Assembly (NCBI GenBank): GCA_000432895.1
Contig: FR889370.1
Span: forward strand, 6,875-13,755
Length of the DNA: 6,881 nucleotides
Source: Firmicutes bacterium CAG:449
Lineage (GTDB): Bacteria > Bacillota_I > Bacilli_A > RFN20 > CAG-449
Direction: 5' to 3'
The notes beneath the pieces are model-generated. The model was not told the origin of the DNA. It saw nothing but the letters and a program-made list of their open reading frames with translations, and made no database searches. Shown piece after piece: positions 1-5,028 of the stretch; position 1 is the first letter of the stretch; the number at the start of each line of letters is the position of its first letter. The position numbers and the translations under genes were made by a program.

Positions 1-124
1 AATATCAACAGGTGCTAATCTTTGTATCGCCTTAAAATATGCTTCTTTATTAAAAAATAAGAATATTGTTTTTATTTTAATGGATACAGGTGAAAGATAT
101 TTGTCACTAGATTTGATTGAATGA
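1..124 (+). CDS. cysK: Cysteine synthase (O-acetylserine sulfhydrylase), C-terminal end, partial
   Basis: Only the last 40 codons are present; the gene enters from the left with its first full codon at base 2 and ends at TGA 122-124. The translated tail begins ISTGANLCIALKYA and ends MDTGERYLSLDLIE. This matches the C-terminal end of the PLP-dependent cysteine synthase family, where a S-S/T-GA helix is followed by a strand and the conserved (P)DSGERYLS motif. The enzyme makes cysteine from O-acetylserine and sulfide in the cytoplasm. The usual proline of PDSGERYLS is methionine here (MDTGERYLS). The stop codon overlaps the start of the serine acetyltransferase gene as ATGA, so the two pathway enzymes are very likely translationally coupled. 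Cystathionine beta-synthase-like relatives share this fold, but the cysE neighbour favours CysK. Confidence 0.88.
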   Translation, partial: ISTGANLCIALKYASLLKNKNIVFILMDTGERYLSLDLIE

Positions 125-810
125 AAAAGATTGAAAAATTTTTAAATTGCTTTCAAAAATTGTTTTATTATGATGTTTATCATAAAAATACTTATTTTTT
201 GAAGAAAAAGATTTATCGTTATTTAAAAAAATATGTTTCAGTTAAAAAATTTCCTTTAGAAAAGATCCTAAGTGATTTATTTTTAGATTTGAAAGCCTTT
301 TATGAAAATGATCCAGCGGCATATGATTTTTTTGAAATTATTTTTACTTATCAAGGAATGTTTGCTATTTTAACTTATCGTATTGGACATGCTTTATATT
401 TACTTAATGTTAAATATCTTCCTAGAATGTTATCTAGTTACGCTCACTTTAGAACAAGTATTGATATTCATCCTGCTTGTAATATTGATGCAGGTTTTTT
501 TATTGATCATGGTACAGGAGTGGTTATTGGTGAAACTACTTCGATTGGTAAAAATGTTAAAATCTATCAAGGAGTAACTTTAGGAGCTAAAAGTTTAACA
601 AAAGGTCATGCTTTAAAAGGTCAAAAAAGACATCCTACGATTGGTAATAATGTAACTATTTATGCGAATAGTTCTATTTTGGGTGGAGATACAATTATTG
701 GTGATAATGTTATTATTGGAGCGAATTGTTTGATTTTAGAAAGTGTTCCTAATAATTATCAGATTAGTTTAGATGAAATTAAACTTAAAAAAAAGAATAA
801 AGCGGGTTAA
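121..810 (+). CDS. cysE: Serine O-acetyltransferase
   Basis: This 229-residue cytoplasmic enzyme transfers acetyl from acetyl-CoA to L-serine, the first step of cysteine synthesis. The N-terminal helical region (about 1-105) carries DPAA at 64-67 and YRIGHAL at 86-92, typical of the family. A left-handed beta-helix of hexapeptide repeats follows (about 112-208). The catalytic elements are visible: D115 in DIHP, D129-H130 in FFIDHG, and the RHP histidine H171, matching E. coli D143, H158 and H193. The loop at 155-169 (GAKSLTKGHALKGQK) is longer than in E. coli CysE and resembles the long-loop serine acetyltransferases. After the helix the chain ends in a short lysine-rich tail (KKKNKAG) without the usual GxPA segment or a C-terminal isoleucine. 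The ATG start overlaps the cysK stop. The gene ends 3 bp from the convergent XRE gene. Isoleucine is encoded only by ATT/ATC. Confidence 0.95.
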   Translation: MKKIEKFLNCFQKLFYYDVYHKNTYFLKKKIYRYLKKYVSVKKFPLEKILSDLFLDLKAFYENDPAAYDFFEIIFTYQGMFAILTYRIGHALYLLNVKYLPRMLSSYAHFRTSIDIHPACNIDAGFFIDHGTGVVIGETTSIGKNVKIYQGVTLGAKSLTKGHALKGQKRHPTIGNNVTIYANSSILGGDTIIGDNVIIGANCLILESVPNNYQISLDEIKLKKKNKAG

Positions 811-819
811 ACTTTATTC
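787..819 (-). terminator. Probable intrinsic terminator of the XRE gene, across the convergent junction
   Basis: Read on the minus strand, an 8-bp perfect stem (GAATAAAG, 819-812, pairing with CTTTATTC, 802-795) with a 9-base loop is followed at once by eight T (794-787). The stem is AT-rich (G-C only at its ends), so it is weak by classical standards, but the T-tract is good. It overlaps the XRE stop codon (816-814) and the last codons of cysE. On the plus strand the same hairpin is followed by ATCTTT, a poorer tract, so it may act only partly for cysE. Confidence 0.45.
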
Positions 820-1050
820 ATCTTTAATAAATGTAGAATTTAAATCTTTGCCTGTGACAAGATATTCTACGGAAACGCCCAATTCATTAGCAAGTTTATA
901 AGCAATAATGACATTCGGATAGTAAATGCCTTTTTCATATTCATAAAGTACTTGACGTGAAATATTGCATTTTCTCGCTAATTCCTTTTGCTTAATCCTT
1001 TTACTTTTTCTGGTTTCTTTTAAACGATTAGAGAAATGGCTTACTTCCAA
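814..1050 (-). CDS. XRE-family helix-turn-helix transcriptional regulator, small
   Basis: This 78-residue protein is a single Cro/C1-type DNA-binding domain. It has NRLKETRKSKRIKQKELA at 8-25, a predicted recognition helix around S31-Y38 after KCNIS, the family GIYYPN turn at 41-46, and LANELGVSVEYLVTGKD at 53-69. There is no separate sensor or dimerisation domain, as is common for small phage- or toxin-antitoxin-like repressors. The start is a TTG (1050-1048). It is supported by AAGGAGG seven bases upstream and by the lack of an in-frame ATG before the HTH. The gene converges on cysE (3-bp gap) and is divergent from the polysaccharide operon at 1340, with 289 bp between them. It is therefore well placed to control that operon or itself, but its target is not shown by the sequence. 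Inverted repeats at 1132-1145 and 1202-1222 are candidate operators. Confidence 0.9.
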   Translation of the reverse strand: MEVSHFSNRLKETRKSKRIKQKELARKCNISRQVLYEYEKGIYYPNVIIAYKLANELGVSVEYLVTGKDLNSTFIKDE

Positions 1051-1057
1051 TTGCTGT

Positions 1058-1064
1058 CCTCCTT
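1058..1064 (-). promoter_or_regulatory. Ribosome binding site fixing the TTG start of the XRE gene
   Basis: On the minus strand AAGGAGG (1064-1058) stands seven bases before the TTG at 1050-1048. It is a near-perfect anti-16S match at optimal distance, and it decides this non-ATG start. Confidence 0.85.
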
Positions 1065-1131
1065 GAAAACAAATATATAATAATACTATTTTTTGAAAAA
1101 TAAAAGAAAAAAATGAAAAAAAAGTAAAAGA

Positions 1132-1145
1132 TTACAATTTTGTAA
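1132..1145. promoter_or_regulatory. Inverted repeat TTACAA-tt-TTGTAA, candidate operator
   Basis: Two perfect 6-bp arms (TTACAA 1132-1137, TTGTAA 1140-1145) are separated by 2 bp. The size and symmetry fit a dimeric XRE-type repressor. It lies about 80 bp upstream of the XRE start codon and about 100 bp upstream of the predicted promoter of the polysaccharide operon. The role as operator is inferred. Confidence 0.4.
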
Positions 1146-1201
1146 GGAATAATTAGAAAAAAACCTATTTTTTGAAGAAAAAATAAATATAAAATGTAAT
1201 A

Positions 1202-1222
1202 AATTTGAAAATTATTCAAATT
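1202..1222. repeat. Inverted repeat AATTTGAA-5 bp-TTCAAATT
   Basis: Perfect 8-bp arms (1202-1209 and 1215-1222) surround 5 bp. It lies about 25 bp upstream of the predicted -35 of the polysaccharide operon. It is followed by a T-rich stretch (1221-1229), but no plus-strand gene precedes it, so a second protein-binding site is more likely than a terminator. It is almost all A/T, so chance is possible. Confidence 0.35.
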
Positions 1223-1246
1223 ATTTTTTGATTTTCTTTTACTATA

Positions 1247-1274
1247 GTGACAATTTTATTTTATATATGATAAT
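1247..1274 (+). promoter_or_regulatory. Predicted sigma-A promoter of the polysaccharide operon
   Basis: A -35-like GTGACA (1247-1252, 5 of 6 matches) and a -10-like GATAAT (1269-1274, 5 of 6) are separated by 16 bp. The predicted transcript start is near 1281, giving a leader of about 59 bases before the ATG at 1340. The -10 region (TATATATGATAATAT) offers other registers, for example with TTTACT at 1238-1243 as -35, so the exact start is uncertain. Confidence 0.5.
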
Positions 1275-1279
1275 ATTAG

Positions 1280-1309
1280 TTGACAGCTATTTATGTTAAA
1301 TACTGTCGA
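1280..1309 (+). promoter_or_regulatory. Stem-loop at the 5' end of the predicted operon leader
   Basis: GACAG (1282-1286) pairs with CTGTC (1303-1307), and TATTT (1288-1292) pairs with AAATA (1298-1302). C1287 is bulged and the apical loop is ATGTT. A T-G wobble (1281-1308) and a T-A pair (1280-1309) extend the base. It falls at the predicted transcription start and is not followed by a T-tract, so it is not an intrinsic terminator. It could stabilise the 5' end or be a binding site for the LoaP-type protein encoded in the operon; that role is inferred. Confidence 0.5.
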
Positions 1310-1324
1310 AAGTATCTAATAACA

Positions 1325-1332
1325 AGAGGAGA
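1325..1332 (+). promoter_or_regulatory. Ribosome binding site fixing the ATG start of the sugar transferase
   Basis: AGAGGAGA ends seven bases before ATG 1340-1342. It favours this start over the in-frame TTG at 1280, which lies inside the leader hairpin. Confidence 0.8.
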
Positions 1333-1339
1333 TTTGCCA

Positions 1340-2041
1340 ATGCCGTTAAATGAATCTGATATTGTACTAGATAATTTTCAAATGAAAGAATCTTCTATAA
1401 AAGTAGAAGACGTTCCTTATATTGAAGATAAATCAAAAGCATATTATTTCTTTAAAAGATTGTTTGACATGGTTTCTTCATTTTTAGTTCTTATTATTTT
1501 ATTTATTCCAATGTTAATTATTGGTTTGATAGTCGTTTGTACATCAAAAGGACCAATGATTTATAAATCAGAAAGAATTGGAAGAAATGGTAAGAAGTTT
1601 ATTTGCTATAAATTTAGATCTATGTGTGAAAATGCTGAAGACCATTTAAATGAACTATTAGATCAAAATGAAATTGAAGGTGGAGTTACTTTTAAAATGA
1701 AAAATGATCCACGTATAACAAAAGTTGGTCATTTTTTAAGAAAAACATCTTTAGATGAATTGCCTCAACTTATTAATATTTTAAAGGGTGATATGTCTGT
1801 TATTGGTCCTAGACCTTGTACTCCTAGAGAAAAAGAACTTTATGGGCCTAGAGAAAATCTTCGTTTAATGGCTCCTCAAGGCTTAACAGGTGAATGGCAA
1901 GCTAAAGGTAGAAGTGATACAACATTTGATCAAATGATTGATATGGATATTGAATATTTAAAAAAGAGATCATTGTGGTATGACTTTAAATTAATTTTTG
2001 TTACTATTGGATCTTTATTTAAGGGAAGAGGAGCAGAATAA
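1340..2041 (+). CDS. Polyprenyl-phosphate sugar-1-phosphate transferase (initiating transferase of a surface polysaccharide)
   Basis: This 233-residue membrane protein belongs to the bacterial sugar transferase family (monotopic phosphoglycosyl transferases such as PglC and the C-terminal half of WcaJ/CpsE). It moves a sugar-1-phosphate from a UDP-sugar to undecaprenyl phosphate, starting each repeat unit on the cytoplasmic face. Residues 1-33 form a variable N-terminus. FFKRLFDMVSS (37-47) leads into one hydrophobic re-entrant segment (about 44-67) with proline P57. SKGPMIYKSERIGRNGKKF (69-87), YKFRSM (90-95), the catalytic Asp-Glu pair D139-E140 in LDELPQL, and IGPRP (155-159) follow. The long form with four N-terminal membrane helices is absent, so this is the short type. 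The sugar cannot be told; galactose, glucose or N-acetylated sugars are all possible. The start is the ATG at 1340. It is the first gene of the operon, followed by a 132-bp gap. Confidence 0.93.
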   Translation: MPLNESDIVLDNFQMKESSIKVEDVPYIEDKSKAYYFFKRLFDMVSSFLVLIILFIPMLIIGLIVVCTSKGPMIYKSERIGRNGKKFICYKFRSMCENAEDHLNELLDQNEIEGGVTFKMKNDPRITKVGHFLRKTSLDELPQLINILKGDMSVIGPRPCTPREKELYGPRENLRLMAPQGLTGEWQAKGRSDTTFDQMIDMDIEYLKKRSLWYDFKLIFVTIGSLFKGRGAE

Positions 2042-2125
2042 ATTTTTACTTTTTTCAGGATTTGTAATTTAATTTCTTAATTGCTAGGCATAAGTAAATT
2101 GATTACGATGATATATTTTTTCTTA

Positions 2126-2157
2126 GCTAATAACATTAGCGTCGCCGTAGGCTACCC
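2126..2157 (+). promoter_or_regulatory. GC-rich structured element in the leader of the NusG-like gene
   Basis: Within the 132-bp gap (2042-2173) is a hairpin GCTAAT-AAC-ATTAGC (2126-2140). It is followed directly by GTCGCCGTAGGCTACCC (2141-2157), the most GC-rich stretch of the intergenic DNA. That part can form GCC-GTA-GGC (2144-2152), or TAGC (2137-2140) can instead pair with GCTA (2151-2154), which would break the first hairpin. No T-tract follows, so it is not a terminator. A weak promoter (TTGCTA 2081-2086, 17 bp, TACGAT 2104-2109) lies just upstream. A regulatory RNA for the NusG-like gene or for downstream antitermination is inferred. Confidence 0.4.
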
Positions 2158-2160
2158 AAA

Positions 2161-2167
2161 AAGGAGA
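2161..2167 (+). promoter_or_regulatory. Ribosome binding site fixing the ATG start of the NusG-like gene
   Basis: AAGGAGA stands six bases before ATG 2174-2176. It rejects the upstream in-frame TTG at 2081, whose 31 extra codons do not resemble a NusG N-terminus. Confidence 0.85.
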
Positions 2168-2173
2168 TTTTTA

Positions 2174-2704
2174 ATGTATTTTGTGATTCAAGTAATGTCA
2201 AAAACAGAAAATGCTTTAATGAATCAAATTAAAAATAATTTTGATTCTTCTTTAGTTGGTGATGTTTTTATTCCTATTAAAGAAAGAATGAAAAAAATTA
2301 ATGGTAAATGGGTTAAAACCGAAGAAAAATTCTTTCCTGGCTATATTTTTATTGAAACAAGTAAACCTAAAGAAGTTGCTAAGCAATTAAGAAAAATAGA
2401 AGGTTTTACTCGTTTAGTAGGTTTTGGTGATGTTGGCAAGATTAATTATGTTCCGTTATCAAAAAAAGATGAAGAAATGATTAATTCTTTGCTTGCAAGA
2501 AAAGATAAAGAATCGATTGTTAAATTATCTAAGATTTATATAGATGAAGGTAAAAAAGTAAAAATTATTGATGGTCCTTTATTAGGATTTGAAGGTACAC
2601 TTATTAAATATAACTTACATAAAAGAACAGCACTTATTGATGTTGATTTTAATGGTAAAGTTATTTCAGTTCAGTTAGGAATTGATATTGTTGAGGAAAG
2701 ATAA
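2174..2704 (+). CDS. loaP: NusG-paralogue transcription antiterminator, LoaP type
   Basis: This 176-residue cytoplasmic protein has a NusG N-terminal domain (about 1-105), beginning MYFVIQVMSKTEN (general NusG starts with a similar W-Y-V strand) and containing FFPGYIFIE (53-61). A KOW domain follows (about 125-175) with KKVKIIDGPLLGFEGT at 127-142. The segment HKRTALIDVDFNGK at 149-162 is like the HKR-A form of LoaP proteins rather than the housekeeping NusG form. LoaP proteins of Bacillota bind RNA polymerase and a leader RNA hairpin and promote processive antitermination of polysaccharide or antibiotic operons; RfaH and UpxY are the counterparts elsewhere. The position as second gene of a polysaccharide operon fits this. 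It has its own strong ribosome site and a structured 132-bp leader. The stop shares one base with the next start (TAATG). Housekeeping NusG is less likely because it is normally next to secE and rplK. Confidence 0.85.
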   Translation: MYFVIQVMSKTENALMNQIKNNFDSSLVGDVFIPIKERMKKINGKWVKTEEKFFPGYIFIETSKPKEVAKQLRKIEGFTRLVGFGDVGKINYVPLSKKDEEMINSLLARKDKESIVKLSKIYIDEGKKVKIIDGPLLGFEGTLIKYNLHKRTALIDVDFNGKVISVQLGIDIVEER

Positions 2705-3807
2705 TGAGAATACTGATGATTGGTCATAAATATGTCCCTTCTAGAGAAGGAGGAGTGGAAATAGTTGTAGAAAATCTTGCTACAAGAATGGCTAGTTTAG
2801 GTAATGAAGTTCTTATTTTTAATCGTAAAAGAAAAGATTATCCTCAAATTAATGAATATAAAAATTGTAAAGTTGAAAATATTTTTACAATAAATAAAAA
2901 ATCGCTAGATGCAGTTGTTTATGCTTTTTTTGCAACTTTAAAAGCTCGTAAATTAATTAAGAAAAAACAAATAGATGTTGTCCATTTTCATGCAGAAGGA
3001 CCATGTTTATTTTTAAATTTATTACCAAAAAAAAGAAAAACTAAAATAGTGGTTACTATTCATGGACTTGATTGGCAAAGAGGTAAATGGGGTGGATTTG
3101 CATCCTGGATTTTAAAAAGAGCAGAAAAAAAAGCTGTTAAATACGCTGATGAAATAATTGTTTTATCAAAAAATAATCAAGAGTATTTTAAAAATAAATA
3201 TCAAAGAAAGACTACTTATATACCTAATGGTGTAGAAAAAGCTTATTTGCATGAAGCTGAAATTATCAAAAATGAATATAATTTAGAAAAAGATTCTTAT
3301 ATTTTATTTTTGGCTCGAATTGTTCCTGAAAAAGGTTTAGATTATTTAATTGAAGCTTGGAAAAAAGTTAGAAATGAAATCACAACAAATAAGAAACTTG
3401 TTATAGCGGGTGGTGATTCTCATTCAACAGAATATTATCAAAGTATTATTGAAAAAGTTAAAAATGATGATTCAATAATTTTAACTGGATTTGTAGAAGG
3501 ACAAAAACTACAAGAATTATATTCAAATGCTTATTTATATGTTTTGCCTAGTGATATTGAAGGAATGCCTATGAGTTTACTTGAAGCATTAAGTTATGGT
3601 AATGTTTGTTTAGTTTCTAATATTCCAGAGAATACTGAAGTAATTAATGAAAATTGCTTTGTTTTTGAAAAAGGCAATATTGATAGATTAAGACATCAAC
3701 TTAAAAAAATTATTAATTTAAAAATAAAAACACATGAAGATATGATTATTCCTTATACATGGGAAGAAGTAACTAATAAGACATTAGATATTTATCGAGG
3801 TAAATAG
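2704..3807 (+). CDS. Glycosyltransferase family 4-like, GT-B fold
   Basis: This 367-residue cytoplasmic or peripheral membrane enzyme is predicted to add a sugar from a nucleotide donor to the lipid-linked repeat unit. The N-terminal acceptor domain (about 1-180) opens with MRILMIGHKYVPSREGGVE, a glycine-rich loop as in DUF1972/GT4 enzymes that include capsule rhamnosyltransferases. It also contains VVHFHAEGP (92-100) and the TIHGLDW segment (118-124). The C-terminal donor domain (about 190-365) has FLARIVPEKG (202-211), with R205 and K210 in the usual phosphate-binding positions, and the E-x7-E motif E286/E294 in EGMPMSLLEAL. Donor and acceptor sugars cannot be read from the sequence. Its ATG overlaps the previous stop by one base, with GAGGAAAG just upstream. 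Isoleucine ATA codons begin to appear here. It is probably one of the early sugar-adding steps. Confidence 0.9.
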   Translation: MRILMIGHKYVPSREGGVEIVVENLATRMASLGNEVLIFNRKRKDYPQINEYKNCKVENIFTINKKSLDAVVYAFFATLKARKLIKKKQIDVVHFHAEGPCLFLNLLPKKRKTKIVVTIHGLDWQRGKWGGFASWILKRAEKKAVKYADEIIVLSKNNQEYFKNKYQRKTTYIPNGVEKAYLHEAEIIKNEYNLEKDSYILFLARIVPEKGLDYLIEAWKKVRNEITTNKKLVIAGGDSHSTEYYQSIIEKVKNDDSIILTGFVEGQKLQELYSNAYLYVLPSDIEGMPMSLLEALSYGNVCLVSNIPENTEVINENCFVFEKGNIDRLRHQLKKIINLKIKTHEDMIIPYTWEEVTNKTLDIYRGK

Positions 3808-5016
3808 ATGAAAGTATTACTTGTTAATAAATTCCATTATATGAAAGGTGGATCGGAAAGATATTATTTTACTCTTGCTGATGCATTTAAAAAAAATGGA
3901 CATGAAGTGATTTTTTTTGCTATGCAAGATGAAAAAAATATTCCTTGTAGTCAAGAAAAATATTTTGTTTCTAATTCTTCTGTTAATGGAGGAATTAAAT
4001 CAAAATTAAATATGATTTTTCATATGGTTTATTCAAAAGAAGCATATAAGAAAATGAAGCAATTATGTTTAGATGAAAAACCAGATTTGGTAATATTAAA
4101 TTTAATTCATAAACAAATTACTTGTTCTATTATTGATGCGATTAAAGATGTTAATCCTAATATCAAAATATATTGGACAATGCATGATTTAATCACTGTT
4201 TGTCCTTCATATACAATGTTAGATGGCAATAACAATATTTGTGAGAAATGTTTACATGGTAATTTTAATGAATGTAAAAAAAATAAATGTATTCATGGCT
4301 CTAGTTTAATGAGTGCATTATCTGCTTATGAAGCTAAACAAATCAAAAAAAGAGGATGGTATAATAAAGTTGATTTATTTGTTTGTCCATCAAATTTTTA
4401 TAAAAATAAGTTGTTAGAAGCTAAATTTACTAATTCACCAATAGTATGGATGAGAAACCCTTTACCTTTAACTACTTTGTATGAATTAAATAATCATGAT
4501 GATGGTTATGTTTTATATTTTGGTAGACTTACTAAAGAAAAAGGTGTTAAAGAGCTAATTGACTCAATGAAAAATATTAATTATAAACTTCTAATTCTTG
4601 GAACTGGTACAATTGAAAAAGAATTAAAAGAATACGCAAAAGATTATAAGAATATTGAGTTTAAAGGGTTTAAACAAGGTGAAGAATTAATGAATTTCAT
4701 TAGAAATTGTAGATGTGTTATTCTTCCATCAAAATGGTATGAAAATGGTCCTTATAGTGCTATGGAAGCAATGGCTTTAGGTAAACCATTAATTGTATCT
4801 AATTTAGGCGGATTGCCTGAACTTGTTGAAAATGAAAAAAATGGATATATATATACTGATTTAGCTGAATCAATAAATAAAATGATTAGTTTAGATCAAA
4901 AAGAATATAGTAAATTATGTGAAAATAGTTTATTAAAAGCTAAAGAATGGTTTAATGCTGATAAGTATGTAGAAGAATTGATATATGAAAAATCGTCGAA
5001 TAGTAATCAAAACTAA
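3808..5016 (+). CDS. Glycosyltransferase family 4-like, GT-B fold, with a cysteine cluster
   Basis: This 402-residue GT-B enzyme has an N-terminal domain opening MKVLLVNKFHYMKGGSERY (nucleotide/acceptor loop with GGSE). The TMHDL segment (124-128) is followed by C132 and a four-cysteine cluster C145-x2-C148-x7-C156-x4-C161. Such a cysteine group after the HD motif is seen in a subset of exopolysaccharide GT4 enzymes and may bind a metal or be structural; its function here is unknown. The donor domain shows YFGRLTKEKG (237-246, R240 and K245) and the E-x7-E motif E312/E320 in ENGPYSAMEAMALGKP. It starts directly after the stop of the previous gene (TAGATG) with GAGGT six bases upstream, so coupling is likely. 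It should transfer a further sugar in repeat-unit assembly. The specificity is unknown. Confidence 0.9.
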   Translation: MKVLLVNKFHYMKGGSERYYFTLADAFKKNGHEVIFFAMQDEKNIPCSQEKYFVSNSSVNGGIKSKLNMIFHMVYSKEAYKKMKQLCLDEKPDLVILNLIHKQITCSIIDAIKDVNPNIKIYWTMHDLITVCPSYTMLDGNNNICEKCLHGNFNECKKNKCIHGSSLMSALSAYEAKQIKKRGWYNKVDLFVCPSNFYKNKLLEAKFTNSPIVWMRNPLPLTTLYELNNHDDGYVLYFGRLTKEKGVKELIDSMKNINYKLLILGTGTIEKELKEYAKDYKNIEFKGFKQGEELMNFIRNCRCVILPSKWYENGPYSAMEAMALGKPLIVSNLGGLPELVENEKNGYIYTDLAESINKMISLDQKEYSKLCENSLLKAKEWFNADKYVEELIYEKSSNSNQN

Positions 5017-5028
5017 GGAAAAAATGGT

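Larger units (their letters stand above)
1086..1231. repeat. Direct repeats of a T-rich motif in the intergenic region
   Basis: The 12-mer CTATTTTTTGAA occurs twice with the same sequence (1086-1097 and 1165-1176), and its core TATTTTTTGA occurs a third time at 1222-1231. All three are in the same orientation. They may be curved-DNA or regulator-binding elements, or chance in an A/T-rich spacer. Confidence 0.35.

Noticed and set aside
383..577. 64-codon plus-strand open frame inside cysE
   Set aside because: Out-of-frame shadow of a strongly supported enzyme.
1028..1219. 63-codon minus-strand open frame over the XRE start and the spacer
   Set aside because: Low-complexity F/I/Y-rich translation of A-tracts. 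It overlaps the well-supported XRE gene and its ribosome site in another frame.
1280..1285. Perfect -35 hexamer TTGACA
   Set aside because: No acceptable -10 sequence lies 16-18 bp downstream. The hexamer is part of the leader stem.
1280..1339. In-frame TTG start 20 codons upstream for the sugar transferase
   Set aside because: It sits in the leader hairpin with no ribosome site. The ATG at 1340 has AGAGGAGA at the right distance.
1051..1339. Invertible promoter of the kind seen in Bacteroides capsule loci
   Set aside because: No long inverted repeat pair flanks the promoter, the T-rich repeats are in direct orientation, and no recombinase gene is in the window.
2081..2173. In-frame TTG start 31 codons upstream for the NusG-like gene
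   Set aside because: No ribosome site, and the added residues do not fit the NusG N-terminal strand. The ATG at 2174 follows AAGGAGA.
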